Below are positions 54,229-63,981 of a stretch of 64,000 nucleotides of DNA, piece after piece. The notes under the pieces are model-generated. The model was not told the origin of the DNA. It saw only the letters and a list, made by a program, of their open reading frames with translations, and ran no database searches. The stretch's first letter is position 1. Each line of letters starts with the position of its first letter. A program made the position numbers and the translations under genes. Origin of the DNA: Clostridium frigoris. Lineage in GTDB: Bacteria; Bacillota; Clostridia; Clostridiales; Clostridiaceae. The stretch is taken from contig NZ_JAHLDV010000001.1 in NCBI RefSeq assembly GCF_018861865.1, forward strand, positions 124,001-188,000. Reading direction: 5' to 3'.

Positions 54229-54645
54229 TTATTTTTTGCATTTTTTGCAGTCCTTACAAATACCTTTTAAATAAACATGACTTTCTGTAAGTGTAATTCC
54301 TGTTTTAGCCTTTATTTGCTCTTCTATTTGAGGTATTGGACAATCTATAACCATCTTCTTATGACATAAATCACACTCAATTATATGTTTGTGTGAATTA
54401 TTATTTATAACATAGTTATACATATTGTTTCCTAAATCAAACTTATTAACAATTTTTTTACTCTCTAGCAAATCTAATGTTCTATATACCGTTGATAAAT
54501 CTATTTTAATATCTTCTTTTTTAAGTAAATCATATATTAAATTTGCGTTTATAGCATCAGAGCTTTGGAGTATAATTTCAAGTATGCTTTTTCTTGCTTT
54601 AGTAACCCTAATATTATTATCTTTTAAATATGAAAGTACATTCAT
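54229..54645 (-). CDS. Fur family metalloregulator
   Basis: 138 residues. Winged helix (about 12-80: VTKARKSILEII, STVYRTLDLLESKKIV) and a metal-binding dimer domain. The structural zinc site has CDLC and CKDC pairs, and SHKHIIEC and TESHVYLKG supply sensing ligands. The family includes Fur, Zur and PerR; which metal it senses cannot be read with certainty. It lies 18 nt after pepD, in the same direction. AAGGTG precedes the ATG. Confidence 0.9.
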   Translation of the reverse strand: MNVLSYLKDNNIRVTKARKSILEIILQSSDAINANLIYDLLKKEDIKIDLSTVYRTLDLLESKKIVNKFDLGNNMYNYVINNNSHKHIIECDLCHKKMVIDCPIPQIEEQIKAKTGITLTESHVYLKGICKDCKKCKK

Positions 54646-54663
54646 CTACATCACCTTACTACA

Positions 54664-56124
54664 TTATTTTATTTCTTTTAATACTGCTAATAAGTAATTC
54701 CACATTCTTTCTGTTGATGATATACTTAGGTGTTCCTTGGATGTGTGCACATCATACATATTAGGTCCAAAAGATATTTGATCAATATTACCACCAAACT
54801 TTTTACTAAATAATCCACACTCGAGTCCTGCATGTATAGCTGCTATTTCAGGCTTTTTGCCAAATAAATCATTATATACATTTTCAAATACTGTTTTTAT
54901 CTTAGAGCTAGGATCATATTGCCACTCTGGATAATCAGATTCAAATTCAATAGTCGCTCCTACCATTTCTGCAAGCACTATAGTTTCATCACATATTAAT
55001 TTCTTTAAAGATGCTACTGAGCTTCTTATTGCAGAATCAAACACTATATAATTATCATCTGTTGTAAGTACTCCTATATTTGTTGAACTTTGTACTAACC
55101 CTTTTATATCCTGGCTCATGTTTTTAACTCCATTTGGAATTAAGAAAAGTACTTGAAGTGCTTTTGTAGCAGTATCCTCTGAAAATATTTTACGTGAATT
55201 ATTTTCTAATATTTCGATAGATAAATTAACATCTGGATCAACAGTATTTAATTCATTCTTAAATATAGAATTCCATAAAGCTAATTTCTCTTTAACTATT
55301 TTTTGGTCATCTTGTCTAAATAATATAATAGCATCAGCACTTCTTGGAATTGCGTTATTTTTAGCTCCTCCACTTATAGAATTTATTTTAAAATCTATAG
55401 CTGATTTTAAATCTATTAAAAAACGTCCCATGATTTTATTAGCGTTACCTCTTTCTTTATCTATTTCCATTCCAGAGTGGCCGCCTTTTAAATCTCTTAG
55501 TTTTATAAGACAAGTTACAAAACCGCCCTCTGATTCTTCCCAAATTATAGGAAGTTTTATTTTTTCTCTTACTCCGCCAGCGCAACTTACTAAAAGTTTT
55601 CCTTCTTCTTCTGAATCTATATTAATAAGTACTCTTCCTTCTAAATCCTTAGGGTCTAACGCTTCTGCTCCAACCATACCTACCTCTTCACCAGTTGTTA
55701 CTAATAACTCAATTGGCGGATGAGGGATATCTGTTGAATCAAGTACCGCAAGACTCATTGCTACTGCAATACCATCATCAGCTCCAAGTGTAGTACCATT
55801 TGCGTGTAAATTGTCACCCTCTACAATAAACTCGATAGGATCCTTTAAGAAGTCATGTTTTGAATGAAGCTCTTTTTCACAGACCATATCCATATGACCT
55901 TGAATTATTATCTTTGGCGCATTTTCATATCCTGCGGTTCCTGGTTTCTTAATTATTATATTTAATGAAGCATCCTGAGTAACTTTCAAATTATGTTCTT
56001 TTGCAAAGTTTACTAGAAAGTCACTTACACCCTTTTCATTTCCAGACCCTCTTGGAACCTGGTTCATCTCTTTAAAATATTTAAATGCTTTAAATGAATT
56101 TAGATCTTTTAATTTTTCTAACAT
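54664..56124 (-). CDS. pepD: Aminoacyl-histidine dipeptidase (PepD, M20 family)
   Basis: 486 residues. It hydrolyses Xaa-His dipeptides such as carnosine. Two-zinc M20 motifs are in place: IIQGHMDMVCEK, NGTTLGADDGIAVAM with the bridging Asp, TTGEEVGMVGAEAL with the catalytic Glu, NIDSEEEG and HAGLECGLFSKK. A lid domain is present in the middle. An ATG at 56133 lies in the ribosome-binding site; the start at 56124 (MLEKLK) is preferred. It is the first gene of a pepD-fur-unknown-HDGYP series. Confidence 0.93.
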   Translation of the reverse strand: MLEKLKDLNSFKAFKYFKEMNQVPRGSGNEKGVSDFLVNFAKEHNLKVTQDASLNIIIKKPGTAGYENAPKIIIQGHMDMVCEKELHSKHDFLKDPIEFIVEGDNLHANGTTLGADDGIAVAMSLAVLDSTDIPHPPIELLVTTGEEVGMVGAEALDPKDLEGRVLINIDSEEEGKLLVSCAGGVREKIKLPIIWEESEGGFVTCLIKLRDLKGGHSGMEIDKERGNANKIMGRFLIDLKSAIDFKINSISGGAKNNAIPRSADAIILFRQDDQKIVKEKLALWNSIFKNELNTVDPDVNLSIEILENNSRKIFSEDTATKALQVLFLIPNGVKNMSQDIKGLVQSSTNIGVLTTDDNYIVFDSAIRSSVASLKKLICDETIVLAEMVGATIEFESDYPEWQYDPSSKIKTVFENVYNDLFGKKPEIAAIHAGLECGLFSKKFGGNIDQISFGPNMYDVHTSKEHLSISSTERMWNYLLAVLKEIK

Positions 56125-56139
56125 ATTTATCATCCTTTC

Positions 56140-56682
56140 TTAAAAAAACATCATTTTCAGTCCAAAAAACACTAAGATTATTCCTCCAATGTAGTCTGCA
56201 TATTTCCCTACAATATCTATTTTTTTTAGATATTTAGAAACTACAAAGGCTATTATTACCATTGCAAAAGTTACGGCTCCAATGATCAATGTATCTTCTA
56301 ATAATATAACCTTTGTTATATTATTTAATACTGTAAATCCTACCACCATAGCATCTATACTAACAGAGATTCCTAAAATAAAATACATCTTAGGTTTAAG
56401 TAATGGACACTTACCTTGATTCGTAATTCCTTCTTTAATCATAACAACTCCAACTAACGCTATAATTATACCGCCAATAATACTTGGCATTGAAGCTACA
56501 TATGTATTAAAAAGGAACCCCGCATAAGCTCCAATATACGATAATAAAAATTGAAATAAAGCAAACGAAATTGTAAACCCTACCTTGTTTGAAAATTTAG
56601 TTTGATTGTTTAAGCCTATACATAAAGCTACTCCAAAAGCATCTAAAGATAGAGCTAAAGCAATCATAAATAATGGGTACAT
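56140..56682 (-). CDS. MntP/YtaF-like membrane protein, putative Mn2+ exporter
   Basis: 180 residues, six predicted helices in two similar halves. Both halves have the family acidic motif: [15 protein letters not shown] near the start and [16 protein letters not shown] near the middle. MntP exports Mn2+ and its sporulation relative YtaF has no proven role; this sequence could be either. The frame opens with a GTG at 56697; GGGGGTGG places the start at the ATG 56682. It is just upstream of pepD (15 nt), divergent from corA. Confidence 0.8.
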   Translation of the reverse strand: MYPLFMIALALSLDAFGVALCIGLNNQTKFSNKVGFTISFALFQFLLSYIGAYAGFLFNTYVASMPSIIGGIIIALVGVVMIKEGITNQGKCPLLKPKMYFILGISVSIDAMVVGFTVLNNITKVILLEDTLIIGAVTFAMVIIAFVVSKYLKKIDIVGKYADYIGGIILVFFGLKMMFF

Positions 56683-56948
56683 AGACAGCTTCCCCACCCC
56701 CTTAATTAATGATTCAATATACTTTAATTTAACTATTTAATAACATTATAATCTTACTAATTAATGTGTATAACTTTCCATATACCATTATCAATTATTG
56801 AGCCTTTATTGTCAACTAACATTTAACATTATAAAAAATATTATGGTGTAAATATATCGACAAAAGAGATAATTTAACTGATTATTGCTTGTATATATTT
56901 ACTTTTATAGACTATAATATAAAGGTATTTAAACTAGGAGGTGTTGTA

Positions 56949-57884
56949 ATGCTATCAATATATAGCAATGGAGAAAATAAACAACTTACAAAGCTAGAAA
57001 ATATAGAACCTGGTTGTTGGATTAATATGATAGATCCATCAGAAGAGGAGTTAATATTTGTTTCAAAAAACACAAATGCACCTATGGATTTTTTGATGGC
57101 CGCTTTGGATGAAGAAGAAACCTCCCGTATTGACATAGAAGATTGTACTTTAATTATATTAGATATTCCCTTTACTGATATAGACGATAATTCCTTAACC
57201 TATGATACATACCCTATAGCTGTGATCCAAACAGACAAAGTAATAATTACGGTCTGCTTAAAAAACAGTAAAGTATTATCAGATTTTGGTGATGGAAAAA
57301 TCAGTTCCTTCTATACCTATAAACGTCAAAGATTTATGCTTCAAGTCCTATATAGAATTGCAAGATACTATTTAATATACCTAAGACAGATTGATAAAAA
57401 AAGTTATATAGTTGAAAAACAACTACATAAAACCTTAAGAAATAAAGAACTTATTCAATTATTGGCTCTTAAAAAATCACTTGTATATTTTTCTACTTCC
57501 TTAAAAGGAAATGAAATCACCTTGGAAAAAATGCTTAAACTAGATATTCTTCAAAAATATGAAGAAGATAAAGACGTACTCGAAGATGTTATTATTGAAA
57601 ACAAACAGGCTATAGAAATGTGTTCTACTTATACTGATATTTTAAAAAGCACCATGGATGCCTACTCTTCTGTTATTTCAAATAAACTAAATGTCGTAAT
57701 GAAATTAATTGCTGCCATTACAATAGTTATGGCTATACCAACTTTGGTTTCAGGACTTTTTGGTATGAATGTAGGTGGAATACCCTACGGTAACGCTGGT
57801 ATGGGTTTTTGGTATGTGTTTGCAATTATCGTTTTTTTAGTAATTTTTTCTATATTTTTCTTGAACAAGAAAGATATGTTTTAA
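56949..57884 (+). CDS. corA: CorA family Mg2+ transporter
   Basis: 311 residues. A long cytoplasmic N-terminal alpha/beta and helical domain is followed by two C-terminal membrane helices (about 250-272 and 283-303). The hallmark GMN pore motif, in SGLFGMNVGGIPYG, lies at the end of the first helix. It imports Mg2+ (or other divalent cations) as a pentamer. AGGAGGTG precedes the ATG at 56949; the frame is open from 56889. Confidence 0.93.
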   Translation: MLSIYSNGENKQLTKLENIEPGCWINMIDPSEEELIFVSKNTNAPMDFLMAALDEEETSRIDIEDCTLIILDIPFTDIDDNSLTYDTYPIAVIQTDKVIITVCLKNSKVLSDFGDGKISSFYTYKRQRFMLQVLYRIARYYLIYLRQIDKKSYIVEKQLHKTLRNKELIQLLALKKSLVYFSTSLKGNEITLEKMLKLDILQKYEEDKDVLEDVIIENKQAIEMCSTYTDILKSTMDAYSSVISNKLNVVMKLIAAITIVMAIPTLVSGLFGMNVGGIPYGNAGMGFWYVFAIIVFLVIFSIFFLNKKDMF

Positions 57885-57901
57885 ATATTGAAACTAAATT
57901 C

Positions 57902-57942
57902 GTTCCCCGCTCGTATTATATATGAGTGGGGAACTTTTATTT
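57902..57942 (+). terminator. Terminator of corA
   Basis: GTTCCCCGCTCG (57902-57913) pairs with TGAGTGGGGAAC (57923-57934, with one G-T), followed by TTTTATTT. Confidence 0.88.
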
Positions 57943-58022
57943 AGGTTCACATTATTTATGCAACATATTTTCTGTGTAAAAAACGACCCAGAAGATGATT
58001 TAATGATAGGAGGACTATACTT

Positions 58023-58424
58023 ATGAGAAGAAGAAAAATTTTATATGCTGCGCTAATTATAGCTGCACCGCTATTTATAGCTAATCTGTCTAACATAACG
58101 CTAACAAAAGCTTACGGAGCTACTACCGCAATGCCAGGAGGCACTGTAGTTATTGGAGCAAAGGCTTTTTCACTTGATTACGCTAATGATACTAAAAACG
58201 AAAGCGAAATTATGACCGCAATAGTAACTGGTGGTAATGTATATGTTAAAAGTTATGATAATTCATGGGTTAATAATGCCACATACACAAGTATAAATGC
58301 TAACATACTTCCTAGTGTAACTTATAAAAACTCAACTGGTATAATAAGTAGTTATGCAGCTGGAGATACCTCATCAGATACACCAACTGTTACAGATCCA
58401 CTAGAAATAATTAACATAGAATAA
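58023..58424 (+). CDS. Small secreted protein of unknown function
   Basis: 133 residues. A basic start (MRRRK), a hydrophobic signal segment (about 8-22) and a probable cleavage near AYG-A (about residue 32). The mature part is Thr/Ser/Asn-rich and ends in DTSSDTPTVTDPLEIINIE, typical of extracellular clostridial proteins. No cysteine, no known domain. RBS GGAGG. It borders the surface-protein cluster that follows on the other strand. Confidence 0.7.
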   Translation: MRRRKILYAALIIAAPLFIANLSNITLTKAYGATTAMPGGTVVIGAKAFSLDYANDTKNESEIMTAIVTGGNVYVKSYDNSWVNNATYTSINANILPSVTYKNSTGIISSYAAGDTSSDTPTVTDPLEIINIE

Positions 58425-58493
58425 ATTTAACAAATTGTAGTTTGGAAAAGCGAGTAACGTTTCACAAAATAGGTACCCCTTAAATTTGTTATA

Positions 58494-58540
58494 TAGAGAA
58501 GAGGAGAGACAGTTTCAAAAACTATCTCTCCTCTTCTCTA
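58494..58540. terminator. Bidirectional terminator
   Basis: TAGAGAAGAGGAGAGA... (58494-58515) pairs with 58519-58540 over 22 positions with one mismatch and a 3-nt loop, between convergent genes. Confidence 0.8.
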
Positions 58541-58552
58541 TGTAATTATTCT

Positions 58553-58939
58553 TTATTTAACTTCTTCTCCCTTTTTTAGTTCTAAATCTACTGAATATGC
58601 TACTTTATCTGATTTCAAAAGTTTAACTGCCACTTTATCATTTTCTTTTCTGATTGGAAAAGCTGTAGTAGCTGTACCTATTACTGTTTTTTGATTTATA
58701 GCTTTGCCGTTATAATAAATCTGGTATTTTGTAACATCCTTATATTGTTTCTTTCCTGCATCTGATAGAGTAACATTTACTACACATCCAAAAGAAGCTT
58801 TTCTTACAGTTGCCGTAATTGGTGCTGATGCATCTACTTTACTCTCCTTACTTTTCACATAAAATATACCTGCAATTGCTAGTATAATTACTATAATCGC
58901 AACTATACTTATTGTCTTTTTATTAATTTTATTTCCCAT
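58553..58939 (-). CDS. Membrane-anchored extracellular protein, paralog of next gene
   Basis: 128 residues. A basic stretch and one membrane anchor (about 7-24: ISIVAIIVIILAIAGIFYV) are followed by an extracellular domain of about 90 residues. TATVRKASFGCVVNVTL and FPIRKENDKVAVKLLKSDK resemble the C-terminal domain of the protein at 58981 (AANFGSIAEIIIAKSEV, FPVQKAGTEVVVKLLGSNK). The domain may be an Ig-like or SLAP-like surface module. Start ambiguous: ATG 58948 or 58939; the latter has the better spacing from GGAG. In the SLAP operon. Confidence 0.7.
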   Translation of the reverse strand: MGNKINKKTISIVAIIVIILAIAGIFYVKSKESKVDASAPITATVRKASFGCVVNVTLSDAGKKQYKDVTKYQIYYNGKAINQKTVIGTATTAFPIRKENDKVAVKLLKSDKVAYSVDLELKKGEEVK

Positions 58940-58980
58940 TATTATCATTCACTCCTATTATTATATTATTGTTTGTTTTG

Positions 58981-59595
58981 TTATCTCGCACTTAATTTTA
59001 TATTTAATTCCTTAATAACCTTCTTATTGCTCCCTAAAAGCTTTACTACCACCTCAGTTCCAGCCTTTTGAACTGGGAAAATTGTAGTTTTATTTTTTAT
59101 TATACTCTCAACCTTTGATATAGCCGTATTACCCTTGAAATATTGATAATACTTATAACTATTACTAACTTCACTTTTAGCTATTATAATTTCGGCAATA
59201 GAGCCAAAATTTGCAGCTTTAACATAAACTGTAACCACATCTTTACTACTTATAACTTCTGATTCTTTAGGCACTGACTCTTTAGCCTTTTGAGCCTTAG
59301 CAGCTTCATCCTTTTTTTGCTGAACTGTTAGTGCCTTTTCATTACTCGTGGTATTTGCATCGTCTACACTTGCTTCATTTTTCCCGGGTACTTCCACGCT
59401 AATTGAAGATTTTCCATTTGACTTTTTTACAGGATTTTTATTTAGCTGTCCTGTATCTTTTGCACTTTTATTTTTAATAATAGCAGCATCTTTATCAATT
59501 TTTGATTTATGAAGTAAAACTACAAAAGATAATATCATTAATATAATTACAAGCAATAAAATTATTATATTGCGTTTTTTTTTGCTCACTTTCAT
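58981..59595 (-). CDS. Membrane-anchored extracellular protein with linker, SLAP-cluster
   Basis: 204 residues. Basic N terminus, one membrane helix (about 9-28), a long Lys/Ser/Ala-rich linker (about 30-115) and a C-terminal domain related to the previous protein (about 118-204). Asn-anchored or wall-spanning display is likely. GGAGG precedes the ATG. It is 15 nt downstream of the SLAP protein gene and 41 nt upstream of its paralog, so an operon of three. Confidence 0.7.
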   Translation of the reverse strand: MKVSKKKRNIIILLLVIILMILSFVVLLHKSKIDKDAAIIKNKSAKDTGQLNKNPVKKSNGKSSISVEVPGKNEASVDDANTTSNEKALTVQQKKDEAAKAQKAKESVPKESEVISSKDVVTVYVKAANFGSIAEIIIAKSEVSNSYKYYQYFKGNTAISKVESIIKNKTTIFPVQKAGTEVVVKLLGSNKKVIKELNIKLSAR

Positions 59596-59610
59596 TTCTT
59601 ATCCTCCTTG

Positions 59611-60453
59611 CTAGGTTCTGAAATATACTTTACAGTTATTTATATCAGCATCCTTCTTAACAATATACTCCTGTGTTATAGTAAAATCATAAATTTTTGC
59701 CTTGTGCGGATTTACATTTACATTTTCAATATCAAACACTCCACTAGCTACTATTTCTCCATCCTCATCCTTAATTATTATTGGTAATGTTTCTAATTTT
59801 ACAATAGTATCACACCCATTACGAATCAGAAAAACTATAGAAATAGAATTATCTAAACATCTTAGAGTTTTAAACACTTCAATATTAACATCTCCAGCTT
59901 TTATTAAAGGTAACTTATTTAAGAATTTTGTAAAAGTACCCTCTAACTCCTGATGAACTTCACCTGGAAATCCTTCAAATTGAACCTTTACCGTATTTAC
60001 TGTACTAACAGCTTTTCCAAACTGTATTTTCCAATCATCACTGGAAATAACATCAACAAGCATATTTATTTTATCAAAGTAAACCTTATATGGTCTTGCA
60101 CAGAAAGGCTTTAATATACCAAACTCCTTCATATCCACAGTCTGCCTTGCAATTATATCACCGTTATTATTTACAATAAGTAATGGTACTTTATGAAAAT
60201 TAATCTGTTTAGATGATCCATTTCTTATATAAACGCTAACTTCAATTTTATCTTCCATATCAAAGGTGTATATACCATTAATAGATACTTGTCCATCTTC
60301 AAGTGGTGGTAATTCATTTAACTCTTCTATTATAAATTCTTTTTGAAAATCTGACATAACTCCTTTGTCATATTCATTAAGATCAAGTTCTATCTTTACC
60401 GCCTCTTTTTCTAATACATTATTGCTTCTCATTAAATTATCATTACTTGTCAT
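59611..60453 (-). CDS. SLAP domain-containing protein (two repeats)
   Basis: 280 residues without a signal peptide. Two related halves (about 42-160 and 165-280) each contain LPPLEDGQVSINGIYTFDMEDKIEVSVYIRNG or LPLIKAGDVNIEVFKTLRC..SIVFLIRNG, then a LPIIIKDEDGEIVASGVF-type strand. These match SLAP domains, which are thought to bind cell-wall or accessory S-layer partners. GGAGG precedes the ATG. First gene of the three-gene surface operon. Confidence 0.75.
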   Translation of the reverse strand: MTSNDNLMRSNNVLEKEAVKIELDLNEYDKGVMSDFQKEFIIEELNELPPLEDGQVSINGIYTFDMEDKIEVSVYIRNGSSKQINFHKVPLLIVNNNGDIIARQTVDMKEFGILKPFCARPYKVYFDKINMLVDVISSDDWKIQFGKAVSTVNTVKVQFEGFPGEVHQELEGTFTKFLNKLPLIKAGDVNIEVFKTLRCLDNSISIVFLIRNGCDTIVKLETLPIIIKDEDGEIVASGVFDIENVNVNPHKAKIYDFTITQEYIVKKDADINNCKVYFRT

Positions 60454-60555
60454 CCAAAATTCCTCCTAATAGGTTCTGCTCTTATTCTTTATACATATCC
60501 ACTTTAAATTACGTTGAATCTAACAAATAGTTGCACTTCATTTTCAAATAGCATA

Positions 60556-61521
60556 CTAAATTGTAGTCTTATTTCTTCCTGTGTTTTTGCTTTTAAATAA
60601 ATTATTATCCGCAATTTGTATTACATCTTGAATATCACGTGCTTCATCAGTGTTAACAGCTACCCCTATACTTATAGTAAATTTAATTTTAACCTCATCT
60701 GACACCACAACAAAACTTTCTATTAATTTTCTAATCGCATCCGCTTTAATAAAAGATAATGTTTTTGAAGACACTCCATGTAAATATACTACAAATTCTT
60801 CCCCACCATATCTACATACTATATCATCCTTGCGTGTACTGGTAAGTAGAAGCTTTCCAAATGTCTTTAATACCACATCTCCAGCATCATGACCATATTT
60901 GTCATTTATAAGCTTAAATTCGTCTATGTCAAACATTAAAATACAATAATTTTTTTCATAAATACGTCTGGCTTTTATAAGTTCATAAAAAGATCTCCTA
61001 TTACAACAGCCAGTTAGTAAATCTGTATTTGCTTGTAATAACATTTTTTCATTTAGCGACCTATTGTCTAGTATAAGTAATACTTGAGCGCAAATAAGCT
61101 TTAGAAATTGTTTTGTATACCCCGGAGTAGTACTACCATTAGCCGTTCGTACTTCTATAGCACCAATAATTTCACTGTTTTTAGTTATATACTCAAGTAT
61201 ACTATTTTCTACTACACTTAAAGTATCTAATTCACAACCTATTTTATAATTACTTGAAGCCATTACTATTAGCTTTCTGTTTACAGTTATCGCTATTGTA
61301 CAATAAGAAACGCCTAGTACGCCTACTATCATGTCACTTAATATTTCATACAAATCTTTTGATAACTGAAAGTCATTTAAATATTTGTACATATCAAGTA
61401 TGGAGTTTAACATCGCTACTTGTTTTTCATAATCATTAATTATACTAATATACTTAATTGTCTGTGCCTCCATCAATTCTTGGTATTTATTATATTCTAT
61501 ATTAATATCTATATTTTCCAC
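60556..61521 (-). CDS. Diguanylate cyclase with GAF-like sensor
   Basis: 321 residues, soluble. A coiled coil (1-45) and a GAF-like domain (about 45-160: YEILSDMIVGVLGVSYCTIA) precede a GGEEF domain (about 160-320). RYGGEEFVVYLHG is the intact active site and RKDD five residues before it is the product-inhibition I-site. FDIDEFKLINDKYGHDAGD is the metal-binding segment. It makes cyclic di-GMP, probably regulated by the GAF domain. Starts: GTG at 61521, six bases after GAGGTG. Other in-frame GTG/TTG codons lie within the ribosome-binding site. Confidence 0.93.
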   Translation of the reverse strand: MENIDINIEYNKYQELMEAQTIKYISIINDYEKQVAMLNSILDMYKYLNDFQLSKDLYEILSDMIVGVLGVSYCTIAITVNRKLIVMASSNYKIGCELDTLSVVENSILEYITKNSEIIGAIEVRTANGSTTPGYTKQFLKLICAQVLLILDNRSLNEKMLLQANTDLLTGCCNRRSFYELIKARRIYEKNYCILMFDIDEFKLINDKYGHDAGDVVLKTFGKLLLTSTRKDDIVCRYGGEEFVVYLHGVSSKTLSFIKADAIRKLIESFVVVSDEVKIKFTISIGVAVNTDEARDIQDVIQIADNNLFKSKNTGRNKTTI

Positions 61522-61670
61522 TCTCAACACCTCATAAAAATAATTTAACCTTGTATATCAATAATTATTTACAAAAATATTCCCACCTCTACCTTATTAT
61601 AGTTAATCTAAGTAGTATTATAGACCTTATTTTTCTATAATTGTTGCTCCTATTAAATTAATTATAAAAT

Positions 61671-61712
61671 TAAAGCAGAAAAATTCCATCTTATGGAATT
61701 TTTCCTGCTTTA
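61671..61712 (-). terminator. Terminator of the S-layer protein gene
   Basis: TAAAGCAG..AAAATTCCAT pairs with ATGGAATTTT..CTGCTTTA (one mismatch position), loop 3 nt; on the minus strand it follows the S-layer gene stop by about 75 nt. Confidence 0.85.
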
Positions 61713-61785
61713 TTATTTATGAAAATTTTATCGTTGGTATATTTAAATCAATTTTAAGGGTTTATTCAATATTGGTGCTAAATAG

Positions 61786-63981
61786 CTAATATATATCAAC
61801 TATGTTTCCATCTTGTCCTATATTTACTTTAATAAAACCACCAGTATAATATTTATCAAGTTTTGTTTTATCAAAATACTTGCTAAAACCATAGGCTTTG
61901 CCGTTTATTGTTATACTACTTGCATTGATTTTATTTGGTCCAAAAGATGTAATATCACCAAATGCACTGTCATCACTAGAATAAATATAACGGTTTTTGT
62001 TCCAAATATCTGATACAAAATAAACTACATCATTATAATTTACACTATTTATATTCTGTGTGTACATTTCATTACTATAAACAAATGAATATTCACTGTC
62101 TTCCATTTCCTTTAAAAATGTCGAATCACCACTTCTATAAACTTTAGGTATACTAAAGACTGGATCAATTATAACAGCATATTCATATCCAGTATTGGCA
62201 CTGTTTTTAGATAACATTATTGAAGAATAAAGATTGATGTCATTAACTGCAATATTATAATTAACCTTTTCTCCATTATGGTAATAAACAGTAGCCTTAG
62301 GTAAATTCATACTACTAGTTACATCTTTATCATTTTCCCATTTCATGTCTGTTCCTGTTTTCTCAGTAACAGCATAATTTACTGTAGTATTTTCTTTTTC
62401 ATCAACCTTTGTAACTACAGTATCGTCAACATATAATTTATACTTTGCACCGACCTCAGGAGAAGTTATCCCACTAAGACATGTTAAAGTACCTTTATCA
62501 GTAAGAATCTCATTGTCTGATAAATCATCATCTGTAGCAGATGTCCCAAGTATTATATATTCAGATAACTTTCCAGTCCTGTTTTCTATATCTTTTATAT
62601 CCACTACCTTATCATCTTTATCTAGTATTATCTGTACTAAATCTCCCTCTTTAAAAAATTCAAGTTTAGAAATATCCATATCATCACTATAACTATAATT
62701 TGCTTTATCTATTTGAATATCATATAAACTATTTGAATCAGCAGGAATATCTGTAATATAGCCATCAACATAATTTGAAGCTACAAGTATATATCTATTG
62801 TTACCATTTAAATCTGTAATACTGTAAACTACATCCGTATCTTTTATATCACTTTTTAAAATAACCTGACCATTTTCTATAATCTTTGTATTATCATCAA
62901 ACACTATATTTCCTAGTGTATCTGAATTCTTATCAATATTTGATGCAAGCTCCGGATCACTATATATTGGATCTGTTATAACAGCATAACTTTCATCTAC
63001 ATTACTATCATTATCAAATGTTATAGTTGAATTAGCTTTTAAAAGACCACTTACACTATCATAATTTTCTTTTACACCATGGTAATAATAAGTATTGCTA
63101 GATGGAAGTGTCATACTTTTTGCCACTCCACTTTGCTCATAGTTAACAACATTACCTACTATAGTGTCTACAGTAATACTAACTGTAGAGCTTACTATGC
63201 CATAAATCTTTGTAACTTGTCCGTCTTCTATTTTGACTCTATACTTTGGTCCAACCTGAATCTTTTTCTTATTACTAGCTGAAATTGTCATAATACCCTT
63301 ATCTGTAAGAACTTCATTATCCGCTAAATTATCATAAGACTCTGAATTATCTTCTATAATACAATCGGTATATAAATTACTCGCCTGTGAAAAATTTTCT
63401 TTAATAGCACTACTGCTTTTCACCTGAGTAGCAAGAAGCCTATCAAACATTACAGCTGCTTGACTCATAGAAACCGTCTCCGTAGTTCTTAACCCCATCT
63501 TATCAGTCAAATCTAAATCCGCCGCTTTTTTTATATAATTAATAGGGAAACTTCCTGTTAAATCAGCTTTAGAATAACCTAAAAGGAGTACCATATTAAC
63601 ACAAATATCTTGATAAGTTATACTCTTTGACGGATGAAAATAGCCATCATTTGTGCCATATAAAAGTCCTGCTCCAACAACAGCATTAACATACCCACTT
63701 AAAACACTATTCTTAACTACATCCGGAAATATAGTTTTCCCGCGAAGACTAGCTGCACTATCCCCTAACCCATCAGCTATAGCCATAGCTTTAACCAATT
63801 CAGCATTCGTCATTTTTTTATTAACATTAGTAACCGAACTATCTATAATACCAAGCTGCTTCATCCTTGTAACAGAAGTTTTATAATCTAAAGTACTCGC
63901 AAAAGTTAAAGCAGGAACCATAACATTTATTAACATTGAAAATATTAATACAATACCCAATAACGGTTTTTTAATTTTCAT
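61786..63981 (-). CDS. SLH-domain surface protein with two repeated modules
   Basis: 731 residues. Signal peptide (about 1-28, cut after FAS). SLH-type segments in the first 190 residues (TRMKQLGIIDSS, NAELVKAMAIADGLGD, FPDVVKNSVLSGYVNAVVGAGLLYG, SMSQAAVMFDRLL) should bind secondary cell-wall polymer. The rest contains two copies of a module of about 250 residues, each with LADNEVLTDKG/LSDNEILTDKG, TYYYHGVKENY/TVYYHNGEKVNY, YAVI.DP and a VYS/DLNGNNRYI-type end. Such proteins form S-layers or other surface sheets. AAGGATGGTG precedes the ATG. The gene ends inside the window and starts 20 nt from its edge. Confidence 0.88.
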   Translation of the reverse strand: MKIKKPLLGIVLIFSMLINVMVPALTFASTLDYKTSVTRMKQLGIIDSSVTNVNKKMTNAELVKAMAIADGLGDSAASLRGKTIFPDVVKNSVLSGYVNAVVGAGLLYGTNDGYFHPSKSITYQDICVNMVLLLGYSKADLTGSFPINYIKKAADLDLTDKMGLRTTETVSMSQAAVMFDRLLATQVKSSSAIKENFSQASNLYTDCIIEDNSESYDNLADNEVLTDKGIMTISASNKKKIQVGPKYRVKIEDGQVTKIYGIVSSTVSITVDTIVGNVVNYEQSGVAKSMTLPSSNTYYYHGVKENYDSVSGLLKANSTITFDNDSNVDESYAVITDPIYSDPELASNIDKNSDTLGNIVFDDNTKIIENGQVILKSDIKDTDVVYSITDLNGNNRYILVASNYVDGYITDIPADSNSLYDIQIDKANYSYSDDMDISKLEFFKEGDLVQIILDKDDKVVDIKDIENRTGKLSEYIILGTSATDDDLSDNEILTDKGTLTCLSGITSPEVGAKYKLYVDDTVVTKVDEKENTTVNYAVTEKTGTDMKWENDKDVTSSMNLPKATVYYHNGEKVNYNIAVNDINLYSSIMLSKNSANTGYEYAVIIDPVFSIPKVYRSGDSTFLKEMEDSEYSFVYSNEMYTQNINSVNYNDVVYFVSDIWNKNRYIYSSDDSAFGDITSFGPNKINASSITINGKAYGFSKYFDKTKLDKYYTGGFIKVNIGQDGNIVDIY

